NCBI GenBank assembly: GCA_016234655.1
Contig: JACRAU010000027.1
Coordinates: 1 to 64,000 of the forward strand
DNA: 64,000 nucleotides
Direction of reading: 5' to 3'
Source: Betaproteobacteria bacterium
Lineage (GTDB): Bacteria; Pseudomonadota; Gammaproteobacteria; Burkholderiales; Thiobacillaceae
This document shows positions 29,908 through 38,966 of this stretch, piece after piece; the stretch's first letter is position 1; the number at the start of each line of letters is the position of its first letter. A program made the position numbers and the translations under genes. The notes below the pieces were generated by a model. The model was not told the origin of the DNA, ran no database searches, and saw only the letters and a program-made list of their open reading frames with translations.

Positions 29908-30129
29908 TTAGATTCCGTCCAAAGTTAATTCAACGGTACGATTACTGCCGAATATGGTTGGGCTTGCCTTGAATAAGGTTAGCGGCAGATGGTTCATTGC
30001 TTGGTCGCGAAAGATGCCATCAGTTTCGGCGGTCAGAATGTAGTGCTTGAGTGGCAAGTCTTGCCTCCCTTTAATTGTTTTTTGAATGCTAGTCCGCAGC
30101 GAATGCTGGTGGCAACTCGGTGGCTTCAT
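29908..30129 (-). CDS. small hypothetical protein upstream of the OLD gene
   Basis: 73 residues ending 4 bases before the OLD start, a spacing typical of translational coupling. The base composition is low in G+C like the OLD gene. The sequence contains QDLPLKHYILTAETDGIF and ends VELTLDGI; no domain is recognised. Its start lies at the edge of a palindromic element, so it may be the truncated 3' end of a larger gene that was cut by that element. Could be a small partner of the OLD protein or a relic. Confidence 0.4.
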   Translation of the reverse strand: MKPPSCHQHSLRTSIQKTIKGRQDLPLKHYILTAETDGIFRDQAMNHLPLTLFKASPTIFGSNRTVELTLDGI

Positions 30130-30196
30130 TTTGGCTTCGGCCGCTCGCTTCGCGAGCTTAACGCCGGCTTCGCCGGCATTAGCCTACGCCGAAATG
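30127..30196. repeat. MITE-like two-hairpin repeat
   Basis: The element is framed by CATTTTGGC and GCCGAAATG (one mismatch as inverted repeats). Inside are two perfect hairpins, GCTCGC-TTC-GCGAGC and GCCGGC-TTC-GCCGGC, joined by TTAAC and followed by ATTAGCC. The same plan (hairpin, TTAA, hairpin, GTAGCC) recurs at 41351-41399 behind motC. It marks the right border of the low-G+C island. Confidence 0.7.
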
Positions 30197-30208
30197 AGGT
30201 GGGGGAGG

Positions 30209-30409
30209 CTACTTGATGCGAATGAGCGCACTCTGCCAGTCAGGATTGAGTGAATCCTTACCGACTGGCGAGTAACGCCCCACCTCATTTTCATACCACC
30301 CCCGATCATGCTGGTTCGGTTCGGCTTCGAAGGCCCACCAGGCGCCGTCGGCGTCTTGCGCCAGCCACTCGGCCCAGTCGGGCAGGGAGCCGAAGCGGCT
30401 GAGGTCCAT
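30209..30409 (-). CDS. small hypothetical protein downstream of metW
   Basis: 66 residues, acidic and rich in Trp (DWAEWLAQDADGAWWAFEAEP). The start lies 4 bases after the metW stop and on the same strand, so it is the third gene of the metX-metW unit. No known domain; no Cys or membrane segment. Base composition is high in G+C like metW, unlike the neighbouring island. Function unknown. Confidence 0.65.
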   Translation of the reverse strand: MDLSRFGSLPDWAEWLAQDADGAWWAFEAEPNQHDRGWYENEVGRYSPVGKDSLNPDWQSALIRIK

Positions 30410-30413
30410 CGAA

Positions 30414-31013
30414 TCAGCGGCGGTGTTCGAAGCGGAAGACGGCGAGGCTGCCCAGAAGATTAGGCAGCAGGGTGACCGGCCGGCCGTGGGTGAGCACGGC
30501 CCGCTCCAGGATCTCGAGGTCGTGCTGGGCGCAGAGGTCTTCGAAGTCGCGCACGGTGCACAGGTGGATGTTGGGCGTGTCGTACCACTGGTAGGGCATG
30601 TCGGCCGAGCGGGGCATGCGGCCCTGCCAGACCTGGACGCGGTTTTTCCAGTAGCCGAAGTTGGGGAAGGTGACGATGCCCTGGCGGCCGACGCGCAGCA
30701 TCTCTTTCAGGATGCCTTCGGTGTGGCGCATGGTTTGCAGGGTGCGCGAGAGGATGACGTAGTCGAAGGCGTTGTCCTCGAAACCGGACAGGCCTTGTTC
30801 CAGGTCGCCCTGAATGACGTTCACGCCCTTCTGCACGCAGGCCAGGATGCTGGCGTCGTCGATCTCGACGCCGTAGCCGGTGACCTGGCGGGTATTCATG
30901 AGTTCGCGCAGCAGTTCGCCGTCGCCGCAGCCGAGGTCGAGCACGCGGCTGCCGGGTGCGATCCACTGGCCGATGAGGGCGTAGTCTTTGCGCGCGATGC
31001 CGTTGCCGGTCAT
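30414..31013 (-). CDS. metW: methionine biosynthesis protein MetW
   Basis: 199 residues, overlapping the metX end by 4 bases. It is a SAM-methyltransferase-fold protein with [15 protein letters not shown] near the N-terminus and [16 protein letters not shown] plus [15 protein letters not shown] further on, which are typical of MetW. Together MetX and MetW provide full acylation of homoserine in many proteobacteria. Because of the overlap the two proteins are produced together. Confidence 0.93.
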   Translation of the reverse strand: MTGNGIARKDYALIGQWIAPGSRVLDLGCGDGELLRELMNTRQVTGYGVEIDDASILACVQKGVNVIQGDLEQGLSGFEDNAFDYVILSRTLQTMRHTEGILKEMLRVGRQGIVTFPNFGYWKNRVQVWQGRMPRSADMPYQWYDTPNIHLCTVRDFEDLCAQHDLEILERAVLTHGRPVTLLPNLLGSLAVFRFEHRR

Positions 31014-32140
31014 GGCTTGATCTTCTCCATATAGGCCCGCACCACGCCGTGGTAATAGGGGTCGACCATGAGGAAGGCGTCGTGGCCGTGGCCGTGGGTG
31101 ATCTCGGCGTAGCTGACGTTGCGCTTGTTGTGCAGCAGGGCCTCGACGATCTCGCGCGAACGCTCGGGCGCGAAGCGCCAGTCGGTGGTGAAGGCGACTA
31201 CCAGGAAGTCGGCTTGGGCCGGGCGCAGGGCCTCGGCCAGGCCGCCGCCCATGTCTTGCGCCGGGTCGAAGTAGTCGAGCGCCTTGGTCATCAACAGATA
31301 GGTGTTGGCGTCGAAGCTCTCGGCGAATTTGTCGCCCTGGTAGCGCAGGTAGGACTCGATCTCGAACTCGACCTCGTAGCCGAACTGGTAGCTGCCGCTC
31401 TTCAAGGCGCGGCCGAACTTGCTGCCCATCACATCGTCGGACAAATAGGTGATGTGGCCGAGCATGCGGGCCAGGCGCAGGCCGCGCCGGGGGCCGGGGC
31501 CGCCGTAATACTGGCCGCCGTTGAAGTCGGGGTCGGTCAGGATGGCCTGGCGCGCCACGTCGTTAAAGGCGATGTTCTGCGCGGTGAGCTTGGGCGCGGC
31601 GGCGATGACCAGGCAGTGGTCGAGCCAGTCGGGATATTGGATGCTCCATTGCAGGGCCTGCATGCCGCCCAGGCTGCCGCCGACCACGGCGGCGAAGCGT
31701 TCGACGCCCAGGTGTTCGGCCAGCCGGGCCTGGGCGGTGACCCAGTCTTCCACGGTGACCAGCGGGAAGTCGGCGCCAAAAGGCTTGCCGGTGTCCGGGT
31801 TGATGCTGGAAGGGCCGGTGCTGCCGTGGCAGCCGCCCAGGTTGTTCAGGCCGATGACGAAGAAGCGCTCGGTGTCGATGGGCTTGCCCGGGCCGATCAT
31901 GTTGTCCCACCAGCCCGGCTTTTTCTCCTGCTCGCCGTGGTAGCCGGCGACATGGTGGTTGCCGGACAGGGCATGGCAGATCAGCACCGCGTTGCTACGG
32001 CTGGCATTGAGCTGGCCGTAGGTCTCGTAGACCAGTTCGTAGCCGTTGAGCACCGCGCCCGATTGCAGTACGAGCGGCTCGGTGAAGCGCGCGGTCTGCG
32101 GCGCGACGATCCAGCGGTGGGTGGGTTCGTGATGGGTCAT
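31010..32140 (-). CDS. metX: homoserine O-acyltransferase MetX
   Basis: 376 residues from the ATG at 32140. The alpha/beta-hydrolase fold enzyme transfers a succinyl or acetyl group to homoserine as the first step to methionine. The nucleophile Ser is in [14 protein letters not shown]; the acid and His of the triad are expected near [12 protein letters not shown] and [28 protein letters not shown] is a further hallmark. Whether the donor is succinyl- or acetyl-CoA cannot be told from the sequence by eye; proteobacterial MetX with MetW often use succinyl-CoA. No SAM or SAH riboswitch was recognised upstream. Confidence 0.94.
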   Translation of the reverse strand: MTHHEPTHRWIVAPQTARFTEPLVLQSGAVLNGYELVYETYGQLNASRSNAVLICHALSGNHHVAGYHGEQEKKPGWWDNMIGPGKPIDTERFFVIGLNNLGGCHGSTGPSSINPDTGKPFGADFPLVTVEDWVTAQARLAEHLGVERFAAVVGGSLGGMQALQWSIQYPDWLDHCLVIAAAPKLTAQNIAFNDVARQAILTDPDFNGGQYYGGPGPRRGLRLARMLGHITYLSDDVMGSKFGRALKSGSYQFGYEVEFEIESYLRYQGDKFAESFDANTYLLMTKALDYFDPAQDMGGGLAEALRPAQADFLVVAFTTDWRFAPERSREIVEALLHNKRNVSYAEITHGHGHDAFLMVDPYYHGVVRAYMEKIKP

Positions 32141-32256
32141 TAAGGCCGGCAATCGACTTTCGGATTGCGTATATTATCTCCCGGTTCGGCGATTATATCG
32201 TCGATTTCGCCCTGGCTTATGGGGTGAGGCGGGGATTTATGGGGCGATGCAGGGAT

Positions 32257-32303
32257 TTTATCCCGCGATAAATAAAGCCTGGCAGCGCGAAGGCCGCGCT
32301 GCC
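32257..32303. promoter_or_regulatory. two hairpins in the metX / repeat-protein divergent region
   Basis: TTTATC-CCGC-GATAAA (32257-32272) and GGCAGCGCG-AAGGC-CGCGCTGCC (32281-32303) are perfect stems lying upstream of the 621-residue protein gene on the plus strand. The first contains AT-rich arms that could be part of a promoter or operator, the second looks like a leader hairpin. On the minus strand, TATAAT within the same 209-base gap (around 32188-32196) may serve metX. Confidence 0.35.
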
Positions 32304-32349
32304 GGTAAAGTACGCGTTTTGTCGTTTCGAGAAATTCAGGAGAACGGTC

Positions 32350-34215
32350 ATGGCAACACGGGAAACCCTGGCGGCGCGCGCCGCCCAGGCGGGCAGCGCG
32401 GAAGACATCTACAACCTGGCGCGCGAGGCGCTCGATGCGCCGGCCGATTTCGCTTATGCCAAGGAATTGCTGTCCGGCCCGGCCTTCACCGGTGCGGCCG
32501 ATGCCAAGGCCTTCCTCGACGACACCGCCGGCGGCGCGATGTTCACCAAGGATTTCGTCGCCCTGGCCATCGGTTTCAAGGCCCTGGGCGATACCGGCCA
32601 AGCCGATGCGATGCTGGGCCAAGGCGCGGACTTCGCGATGGCCGGCGACGAGAAGATGGCGGTCGGCATGGGCCAGCTGCTGGTGACCGGCGATGCGGCC
32701 GGCGCGGTCAAGTCGCTGGGCGGCGCGCTGAAAGAGATTTCCGCGACCGACGAGTTGTATGCCCTGGCCCAGGCGGTGGGTGGCGAGATCAAAGAGGCGG
32801 CCGCCGGCCTGCTCGGCGATATCTACGACAAGATCAAGGCCAAGGCCGGCCGCGCCGGCGATTTCGTTCGTCTGGCCAAGAGCATTGCCGAGGACTTGGG
32901 CGACAAGGTCAAGGCCGCCGCCGTGGTGCAAGAGGGCGCCGCCAAGTTCAGCAGCCCGTCCGACCTGATTTCGCTCTCGGGCGTGCTGGGCGAGATCGAC
33001 GCCTCGGCAGCCGGCGCGCTGTATAACAAGGCCTTGGAAACGGCCAAGGACTTCGTCGCGGTTAAACAAGTCTTGGATGCCGCCAAGGACAACGCCGAAT
33101 TCACCAAGGCGGTGCTGGCCAAGGGCGCCGAGATCGCCAGCGCCGTGCCAGAGTTTCTGGAGCTGGTCGCGGTCAGCGCCGCCATCGGCGATGCCGCCGG
33201 CGCCGCCGCCTTGCTGACCCGGGCCGAGGATGTGATCGCCAACCTGGACGAGATGCGCCGGGTGGTCGAGGCGGCCGAGAAATTCGCCGCCGACGACGCC
33301 GAGCGCGTGGCGCGGCTGAAAGACCGGCTGGCCAAGCGCGAGGCCAACCAGGCCAAGTATGTCGAGATACAGAACGAGGAGGCCAAGGTCACCACGACCA
33401 AGGCCTTGATCGCGCTGGCCGACCGGGTGGTGGCCGAACTACAGGACAACGCCTATGCCGCCAAGCTGTTGAGCACGGCCGAGGACAAGCTGCGCGAGAG
33501 CGGCTTCCACTTCAGCCGGTTCAAGGCCTTGATCCTGGCGGTGGACCGCCTGGGCGACAAGACCTGGCTGGGCAAGCTGCTGGACGAGAGCATCGCCTCG
33601 GCCAGCGACTTCGTCTGGTTCCGCGAGGTGGTGCTGACCGCCGCGCGCGAACTGAAGGACGCCGAGTTCGGCCGGGCCAAGGCCAAGGAATACCTGGCCG
33701 CCCGTGCCGGCCAGACCAGCGACAATCCCTACGACTTCACCAAGCTGGCCGAGACCGTGCGCGACGCGATGGGCGATGCGCCTTGGGCGGCCCAGATTCT
33801 GGGCGAGGCCGCCGGCCGGGCCAAGGATCACTATGCCCTGGCCTATATCGGCAAGCTCTATCGCGACCTGGGCGATGCGGCCAATGCCAAGGCCCAGTTC
33901 GACAAGGCCGTGGCCGCCTGCGCCAGCGGCGAGGCCTGCGTGCAGTTGGCCGGCCGCTTGAAGAGCGACGGCATGGCTGCCGCCGATATTGCCGCCTTGA
34001 TGGATAGCTGCGGCGCCAAGCTCGGTTCGGCCAGCGACAAGCTGCGTTGGGCCGAGGGTGTGGCCGACCTGCTTTTGGATGCCGATTGGGCGGCCAAGGC
34101 CTATGCCGGCATCGCCCCGGCCTTCACCGACGAGGTGGGCAAAAAGCGGCTCGCGCGCAGCCAGCAGATGCGCCTGGGCTACCGCTTCTTCGGCCCCGGC
34201 GTGCAGGCGCACTAA
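32350..34215 (+). CDS. large alpha-solenoid repeat protein of unknown function
   Basis: 621 residues, preceded by CAGGAGAACGG. Nearly the whole protein is built of about fifteen helical repeats of 31-36 residues with the loose pattern DxxxLAxxVxxxLGDxxxAxxLLxxAExxA; clear units are near residues 160 (DFVRLAKSIAEDLGDKVKAA), 478 (YDFTKLAETVRDAMGDAPWA) and 510 (HYALAYIGKLYRDLGDAANA). One longer charged stretch (RLKDRLAKREANQAKYVEIQ) breaks the series in the middle. It is rich in Ala, Lys and Asp, with no signal peptide or membrane helix. The repeats resemble TPR/HEAT-like solenoids but do not match a family I can name. A strong terminator follows. Confidence 0.75.
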   Translation: MATRETLAARAAQAGSAEDIYNLAREALDAPADFAYAKELLSGPAFTGAADAKAFLDDTAGGAMFTKDFVALAIGFKALGDTGQADAMLGQGADFAMAGDEKMAVGMGQLLVTGDAAGAVKSLGGALKEISATDELYALAQAVGGEIKEAAAGLLGDIYDKIKAKAGRAGDFVRLAKSIAEDLGDKVKAAAVVQEGAAKFSSPSDLISLSGVLGEIDASAAGALYNKALETAKDFVAVKQVLDAAKDNAEFTKAVLAKGAEIASAVPEFLELVAVSAAIGDAAGAAALLTRAEDVIANLDEMRRVVEAAEKFAADDAERVARLKDRLAKREANQAKYVEIQNEEAKVTTTKALIALADRVVAELQDNAYAAKLLSTAEDKLRESGFHFSRFKALILAVDRLGDKTWLGKLLDESIASASDFVWFREVVLTAARELKDAEFGRAKAKEYLAARAGQTSDNPYDFTKLAETVRDAMGDAPWAAQILGEAAGRAKDHYALAYIGKLYRDLGDAANAKAQFDKAVAACASGEACVQLAGRLKSDGMAAADIAALMDSCGAKLGSASDKLRWAEGVADLLLDADWAAKAYAGIAPAFTDEVGKKRLARSQQMRLGYRFFGPGVQAH

Positions 34216-34234
34216 GCTAGTACCCGCTTACGCG

Positions 34235-34272
34235 CAAACGGCCCAGGCAAGCGCCTGGGCCGTTTGTTTTTT
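34235..34272 (+). terminator. strong terminator before the flagellar operon
   Basis: A perfect 14-base stem (34235-34248 with 34253-34266, loop AAGC) is followed by TTTTTT. It insulates flhB from the upstream solenoid gene. Confidence 0.92.
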
Positions 34273-34353
34273 GGCCGGGCTGGGGCCGGTTTCCCGTGCT
34301 AAACTCCCCCGAATATTTTTATAAGCAGCACCTAGGTTAGGGGCTGAAAACGG

Positions 34354-35484
34354 ATGGCGGAAGACAGCGACCTCGAACGGACGGAAGCGGCGACAGGCCG
34401 CAAGATCGAGCAGGCGCGCGAGCAAGGCAATGTGCCGCACTCGCGGGAGCTATCCACCTTCGCCATCCTGATGACCGGCGTCGTCACCATCGCCTTGATG
34501 GGGACGTATTTCTATCAGGCCATGTACGACATGATGCTGAACGTCTTCACCTTCGGCCGGGCCGAGGCGATGGATAGCAGCCTGATGGGACTGACCCTGT
34601 TCACCGCGGCGCGCGACATGTTGATCGCCTTCGCGCCCTTCGCCCTGGCCATGATCGTGGCCACCATTGCCGCCAATCTGTTGATCTCCGGCTGGAACTT
34701 TTCCACCGAGGCGCTCGTTTTCAATGCGAGCCGCATCAACCCGATCCAGGGTATCGCCCGGCTGTTTTCCACGCAGTCCGCCGTCGAGCTGCTCAAGGCC
34801 GTCCTGAAGAGCGCCTTGATCGGCGGTGTGTCGGCCTGGATGCTGTGGCGGCTCAGCGGCGATCTGCTGAGCCTGGCCTCGCAGCCCTTGGAGTCGGCCA
34901 TGGCCCATACCGGCTGGATCGCCTTGCAGATATTCCTGGCGGCGGCCGGCGCCTTCGCCTTGATCGCGGTCATCGACGTGCCGTTCCAGCTTTGGCATTA
35001 CCACTTCAAGCTGCGCATGACCAAGCAGGAGGTCATCGACGAGAACAAGCAGACCCAGGGCGACCCGCAGATTCGCAGCCGCATCCGCCGCATGCAGCGC
35101 GAGATGGCGCGCCGCCGGATGATGGCCGAGGTGCCCAAGGCCGAGGTGGTGGTGACCAACCCGATCCACTACGCGGTGGCCTTGAAATACGACAACAAGC
35201 GGATGAACGCGCCGCGGGTGGTGGCCAAGGGCAGCCAACTGGTGGCGGCGCGGATCAAGGAGATCGCGCGCGAGCACGGCGTGCCCGTCGTCGAGGCGCC
35301 GCCGCTGGCGCGCGCCTTGCACGGCCATGTCGAGATCGGCGACACCATTCCGAACGCCCTGTTCACCGCCGTGGCCCAGGTGCTGGCCTATGTCTATCAG
35401 ATCAAGCAGCCGGGCATGACGCCGGCGCTGCCGAACGACTGGCTGGTGCCGGCCGAACTGGACCCGGAAGGGCAGGCGGCGTAA
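34354..35484 (+). CDS. flhB: flagellar export switch protein FlhB
   Basis: 376 residues, four membrane helices in the N-terminal half and a cytoplasmic C-terminal domain. It is part of the flagellar type III export gate and switches export from rod/hook to filament substrates by self-cleavage. Family marks are ERTEAATGRKIEQAREQGNVP, HFKLRMTKQEVIDENKQTQGD and VVAKGSQLVAARIKEIA. The cleavage motif, normally NPTH, reads NPIH at residues 269-272. Asn and Pro, between which the chain is cut, are kept, so cleavage is still expected, though its rate may differ. It is the first gene of a seven-gene flagellar series. Confidence 0.95.
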   Translation: MAEDSDLERTEAATGRKIEQAREQGNVPHSRELSTFAILMTGVVTIALMGTYFYQAMYDMMLNVFTFGRAEAMDSSLMGLTLFTAARDMLIAFAPFALAMIVATIAANLLISGWNFSTEALVFNASRINPIQGIARLFSTQSAVELLKAVLKSALIGGVSAWMLWRLSGDLLSLASQPLESAMAHTGWIALQIFLAAAGAFALIAVIDVPFQLWHYHFKLRMTKQEVIDENKQTQGDPQIRSRIRRMQREMARRRMMAEVPKAEVVVTNPIHYAVALKYDNKRMNAPRVVAKGSQLVAARIKEIAREHGVPVVEAPPLARALHGHVEIGDTIPNALFTAVAQVLAYVYQIKQPGMTPALPNDWLVPAELDPEGQAA

Positions 35485-37563
35485 ATGGCCGAAGCGGCGA
35501 CCATGACCGGTATGCAGTGGCAGCGCCTGGCGGCGCCGATCCTGGTCATGATGATCCTGGGCATGATGATCCTGCCCTTGCCGCCGTTCCTGCTCGACAT
35601 GCTGTTCACCTTCAACATCGCGCTGTCGATGATCGTGTTGTTGATCGCGCTCTATACGCTGAAGCCGCTGGAGTTCTCGATCTTCCCGACGGTGCTGCTG
35701 ATGACGACCTTGTTGCGCCTGTCGCTCAACGTCGCGTCCACCCGCATCGTGCTGCTGGAGGGCCACACCGGGCCGGATGCGGCGGGCAAGGTGATCGAGG
35801 CCTTCGGCCACTTCCTGGTCGGCGGCAACTACACCGTGGGCCTGATCGTGTTCATCATCCTGGTGCTGATCAATTTCATGGTGATCACCAAGGGCGCCGG
35901 CCGCATCGCCGAGGTGGCGGCCCGCTTCACCTTGGACGCGATGCCCGGCAAGCAGATGGCGATCGACGCCGATCTCAACGCCGGCCTGATCGGCGAGGAC
36001 GAAGCGCGCAAGCGCCGCAGCGAGGTATCGCAGGAGGCCGACTTCTACGGCTCGATGGACGGTGCCTCGAAGTTCGTGCGCGGCGACGCGGTGGCCGGCA
36101 TCATCATCATGCTGATCAACGTGATCGGCGGCCTGTTGATCGGCGTGATCCAGCACGATCTCAGCCTGGCGACGGCGGCCAACAACTACACCCTGCTGAC
36201 CATCGGCGACGGCCTGGTCGCCCAGGTGCCGGCGCTGATCATCTCGACCGCCGCCGGCATCGTGGTGACCCGCGTGTCGACCGAGCACGATCTGAACCAG
36301 CAGATGCTGAGCCAGGTCTTCGGCAAACCGCAGGCGATCTTCCTCACCGCCGGTATCCTGTCCTTGCTCGGCCTGATCCCCGGCATGCCGCACGTGGCCT
36401 TTCTGCTGATGGGCGCCGTGCTGGGCGGCATCGGTTATACGTTGGACCAGCGGAAGAAAGCCGAGGCGACGGCCGCGCGGGTGGTGGCCGAGGCGCCGCC
36501 GCCGACGGAAGAGGCGGTGGAGATCGGCTGGCGCGACGTGCAGAGCGTCGACCAACTGGGGCTGGAGGTCGGTTATCGCCTGGTGCCGCTGGTCGATCGC
36601 GCGCAAGACGGCGAGCTGCTGCGGCGCATTCGCGGCATCCGCAAGAAGATCGCGCAGGATGTCGGCTATCTGGTGCCGGCCGTGCATATCCGCGACAACC
36701 TGCAATTGCGGCCGAATGCCTATCGCATCCTGCTCAAGGGCGTGGGCGTGGCCGAGGGCGAGGCCGTGGTCGGCAAGCTGCTGGCGATCAACCCGGGCCG
36801 GGTGTTCGGCGTGGTCGAGGGCCAGGCCGCGTCGGATCCGGCCTATGGCCTGCCGGCGGTATGGATCGAGCAGGCCATGCGCGAGCAGGCCCTGAGCTAC
36901 GGCTATACCGTGGTCGACGCCAGCACGGTGGTGGCCACGCATCTGTCGAAGATCATCAACGAACACGCGCCGGAGCTCTTGGGCCGCGAGGAGACGCAAC
37001 AACTGCTCGATCATTTCGCCCAGCAGGCGCCCAAGCTGGTCGAGGAACTGACGCCCAAGTTGTTGCCGGTGTCCAGCGTGCAACGGGTGTTGCAGAACCT
37101 GCTGGACGAGGGCGTACACATCCGCGACCTGCGCAGCATCCTGGAGGCCCTGGCCGAACACGGCGCCCGCAGCCAGGATGTCGACGACTTGACCTCGGCG
37201 GTTCGTGCCTCGCTCGGCCGTGCTATCATCCACGACATCTATGGAGCCGCTCAGGAACTGCAAGTGATTGCGCTCGAGCCAGGTCTAGAACAGATTCTGA
37301 TGCAGGCCGTGTCCAGCCAGGGAGAGGCGGGCGCGGGATTGGAGCCGGGATTGGCGGAAACGATGGTCAAGGACACGCAAAGGGCCGTCCAACAGCAATT
37401 GGAGGCCGACATGCCCGCCGTGCTTCTGGTGCCGCCGCTGCTTCGGTCCATGTTGTCGCGTTTCCTGCGCCGCAGTTCCCCCGATCTGAAGGTCATCTCC
37501 CACGCCGAAGTGCCCGACGGCAAATCGATCCGCGTCACCGCCATGGTGGGTAGCGGCGCATGA
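35485..37563 (+). CDS. flhA: flagellar export gate protein FlhA
   Basis: 692 residues, starting directly after the flhB stop. Eight N-terminal membrane helices contain LLRLSLNVASTRIVLLEGH and the FHIPEP-type loop MPGKQMAIDADLNAGLI with RSEVSQEADFYGSMDGASKFVRGDA. The large cytoplasmic part binds export chaperones. FlhA forms the nonameric ring of the proton-driven export gate. The final bases overlap the flhF start (ATGA). No truncation or frameshift is seen. Confidence 0.96.
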   Translation: MAEAATMTGMQWQRLAAPILVMMILGMMILPLPPFLLDMLFTFNIALSMIVLLIALYTLKPLEFSIFPTVLLMTTLLRLSLNVASTRIVLLEGHTGPDAAGKVIEAFGHFLVGGNYTVGLIVFIILVLINFMVITKGAGRIAEVAARFTLDAMPGKQMAIDADLNAGLIGEDEARKRRSEVSQEADFYGSMDGASKFVRGDAVAGIIIMLINVIGGLLIGVIQHDLSLATAANNYTLLTIGDGLVAQVPALIISTAAGIVVTRVSTEHDLNQQMLSQVFGKPQAIFLTAGILSLLGLIPGMPHVAFLLMGAVLGGIGYTLDQRKKAEATAARVVAEAPPPTEEAVEIGWRDVQSVDQLGLEVGYRLVPLVDRAQDGELLRRIRGIRKKIAQDVGYLVPAVHIRDNLQLRPNAYRILLKGVGVAEGEAVVGKLLAINPGRVFGVVEGQAASDPAYGLPAVWIEQAMREQALSYGYTVVDASTVVATHLSKIINEHAPELLGREETQQLLDHFAQQAPKLVEELTPKLLPVSSVQRVLQNLLDEGVHIRDLRSILEALAEHGARSQDVDDLTSAVRASLGRAIIHDIYGAAQELQVIALEPGLEQILMQAVSSQGEAGAGLEPGLAETMVKDTQRAVQQQLEADMPAVLLVPPLLRSMLSRFLRRSSPDLKVISHAEVPDGKSIRVTAMVGSGA

Positions 37564-38966
37564 TCAAGAAATTCTACGCCGGCACCACGCGCGAGGCGCT
37601 GCGCCAAGTGCGCGATGCCCTGGGCGCCGATGCCATCATCCTGTCGAACCGCCGCATCGAGGGCGGGGTCGAGATCATCGCGGTGGCCGATCTCGACATG
37701 GCGGCCCTGTCCCAGCGGGCCGAGCCCGTGGTCTCGGCGCGGCCGGCCCGGCCCAAGCCGGCGCCCGAGCCGGCCGCGCCCAAGAAACCGGCCGCCGCCC
37801 CGATGTTCGACGAAGTAGCCATCACCACCCTGACCGAGTATCTGTCGCAGCGCGAGGTCGTGCAGTCGGCCCCGGCCGCCAAGCCGGTGCCGGCCGCGAG
37901 CCCCGACCCCGCGCCGGCGGAGCCCGCCGCATCCGTCGTGCCGGCGCTGAATGTGGCCGCCGCCGTCGACGAGGCGGTATCGCCCTTGGTGCAAGAGCTG
38001 GCGCGCGAGGTGCGCTTGCTGCGCGGTCTGGTCGAGGGCCAGTTGGCCGGCTTCGCCTGGTCCGACTTGACGCGGCGCGAGCCGATGCGGGCCGAATTGA
38101 TGAAGCTGCTGATCGGCGCCGGTTTCGGCACGGTCTTGAGCAACCATCTGGTCGAGCAGTTGCCTCGGGGATATGACCTCGAGCGGGCGCTGAAATGGCT
38201 GAAATCGGCCCTGATGCACAACATCAAGGTGGCCGGGGCCGAACACGACATCGTCAGCCGGGGCGGGGTCTATGCCCTGGTCGGCCCGACCGGCGTGGGC
38301 AAGACCACGACGGTGGCCAAGCTGGCGGCCCGCGCCGTGCTGAAATACGGCGCCAGCCAGGTGGCCCTGATCACCACCGACACCTACCGGATCGGCGCGC
38401 AGGACCAATTGCGCATCTATGGCCGCATCCTGGGCACGCCGGTCTACGCGGTGCGCGACGGCAAGGAACTGGATTCGACCCTGGCCGACCTGGCCGGCAA
38501 ACGCCTGGTGCTGATCGACACCGTGGGCATGGGCCAGCGCGACAAGCGCGTCGCCGAGCAGGTGGACCTGTTGTCCGGCAGCGGCCGGGGCATCAAGCGA
38601 CTGTTGCTGCTGAGCGCGCAATCCCAGGGCATGACCCTGGAAGAAGTGGTGCGCGCCTACAGCGGCGAGGGCCTGGTCGGCTGCATCCTGACCAAGATCG
38701 ACGAGGCGCTGACCTACGGTCCGGTGCTGGACGTGACCTTGCGCCACCAGATCGAGGTGCATTACGTCACCAACGGCCAGCGGGTGCCGGAGGACCTGCA
38801 CCTGGTCAGCCTGCTGTATCTGGTCGACCGGGCCTTCAAATTGCAGCAGCAAGATTCGCCGTTCGCCTTGGACGAGGCGGACATCCCGGTGCTGGTGGCC
38901 GCCGAGCGTTCGGCCGCCAGCGAGGCCAATGCATCCGATCGAGGGGCGGTGAGTGCCGTCGGTTGA
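37560..38966 (+). CDS. flhF: flagellar biosynthesis GTPase FlhF
   Basis: 468 residues. An N-terminal basic region starts KKFYAGTTREALRQVRDALG and is followed by a Pro/Ala-rich linker (about residues 60-140). The C-terminal NG domain is SRP-type with G1 VGPTGVGKTTTVAKLAA, LITTDTYRIGAQDQL, the G3 region VLIDTVGMGQRD and G4-like ILTKIDEAL. FlhF fixes the place and number of polar flagella. Its presence implies polar flagellation. It overlaps flhA by 4 and flhG by 14 bases. Confidence 0.95.
   Translation: MIKKFYAGTTREALRQVRDALGADAIILSNRRIEGGVEIIAVADLDMAALSQRAEPVVSARPARPKPAPEPAAPKKPAAAPMFDEVAITTLTEYLSQREVVQSAPAAKPVPAASPDPAPAEPAASVVPALNVAAAVDEAVSPLVQELAREVRLLRGLVEGQLAGFAWSDLTRREPMRAELMKLLIGAGFGTVLSNHLVEQLPRGYDLERALKWLKSALMHNIKVAGAEHDIVSRGGVYALVGPTGVGKTTTVAKLAARAVLKYGASQVALITTDTYRIGAQDQLRIYGRILGTPVYAVRDGKELDSTLADLAGKRLVLIDTVGMGQRDKRVAEQVDLLSGSGRGIKRLLLLSAQSQGMTLEEVVRAYSGEGLVGCILTKIDEALTYGPVLDVTLRHQIEVHYVTNGQRVPEDLHLVSLLYLVDRAFKLQQQDSPFALDEADIPVLVAAERSAASEANASDRGAVSAVG

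Noticed and set aside
32141-32349. SAM or SAH riboswitch upstream of metX
   Set aside because: No conserved aptamer core could be recognised; the hairpins present face the plus-strand gene instead.
26135-34212. Long minus- or plus-strand frames antisense to hppA, pfp, metX and the solenoid gene
   Set aside because: In high-G+C DNA the antisense and third frames of real genes stay open. Their products are low-complexity (Arg-, His-, Gly- or Gln-rich) and they have no start signals.
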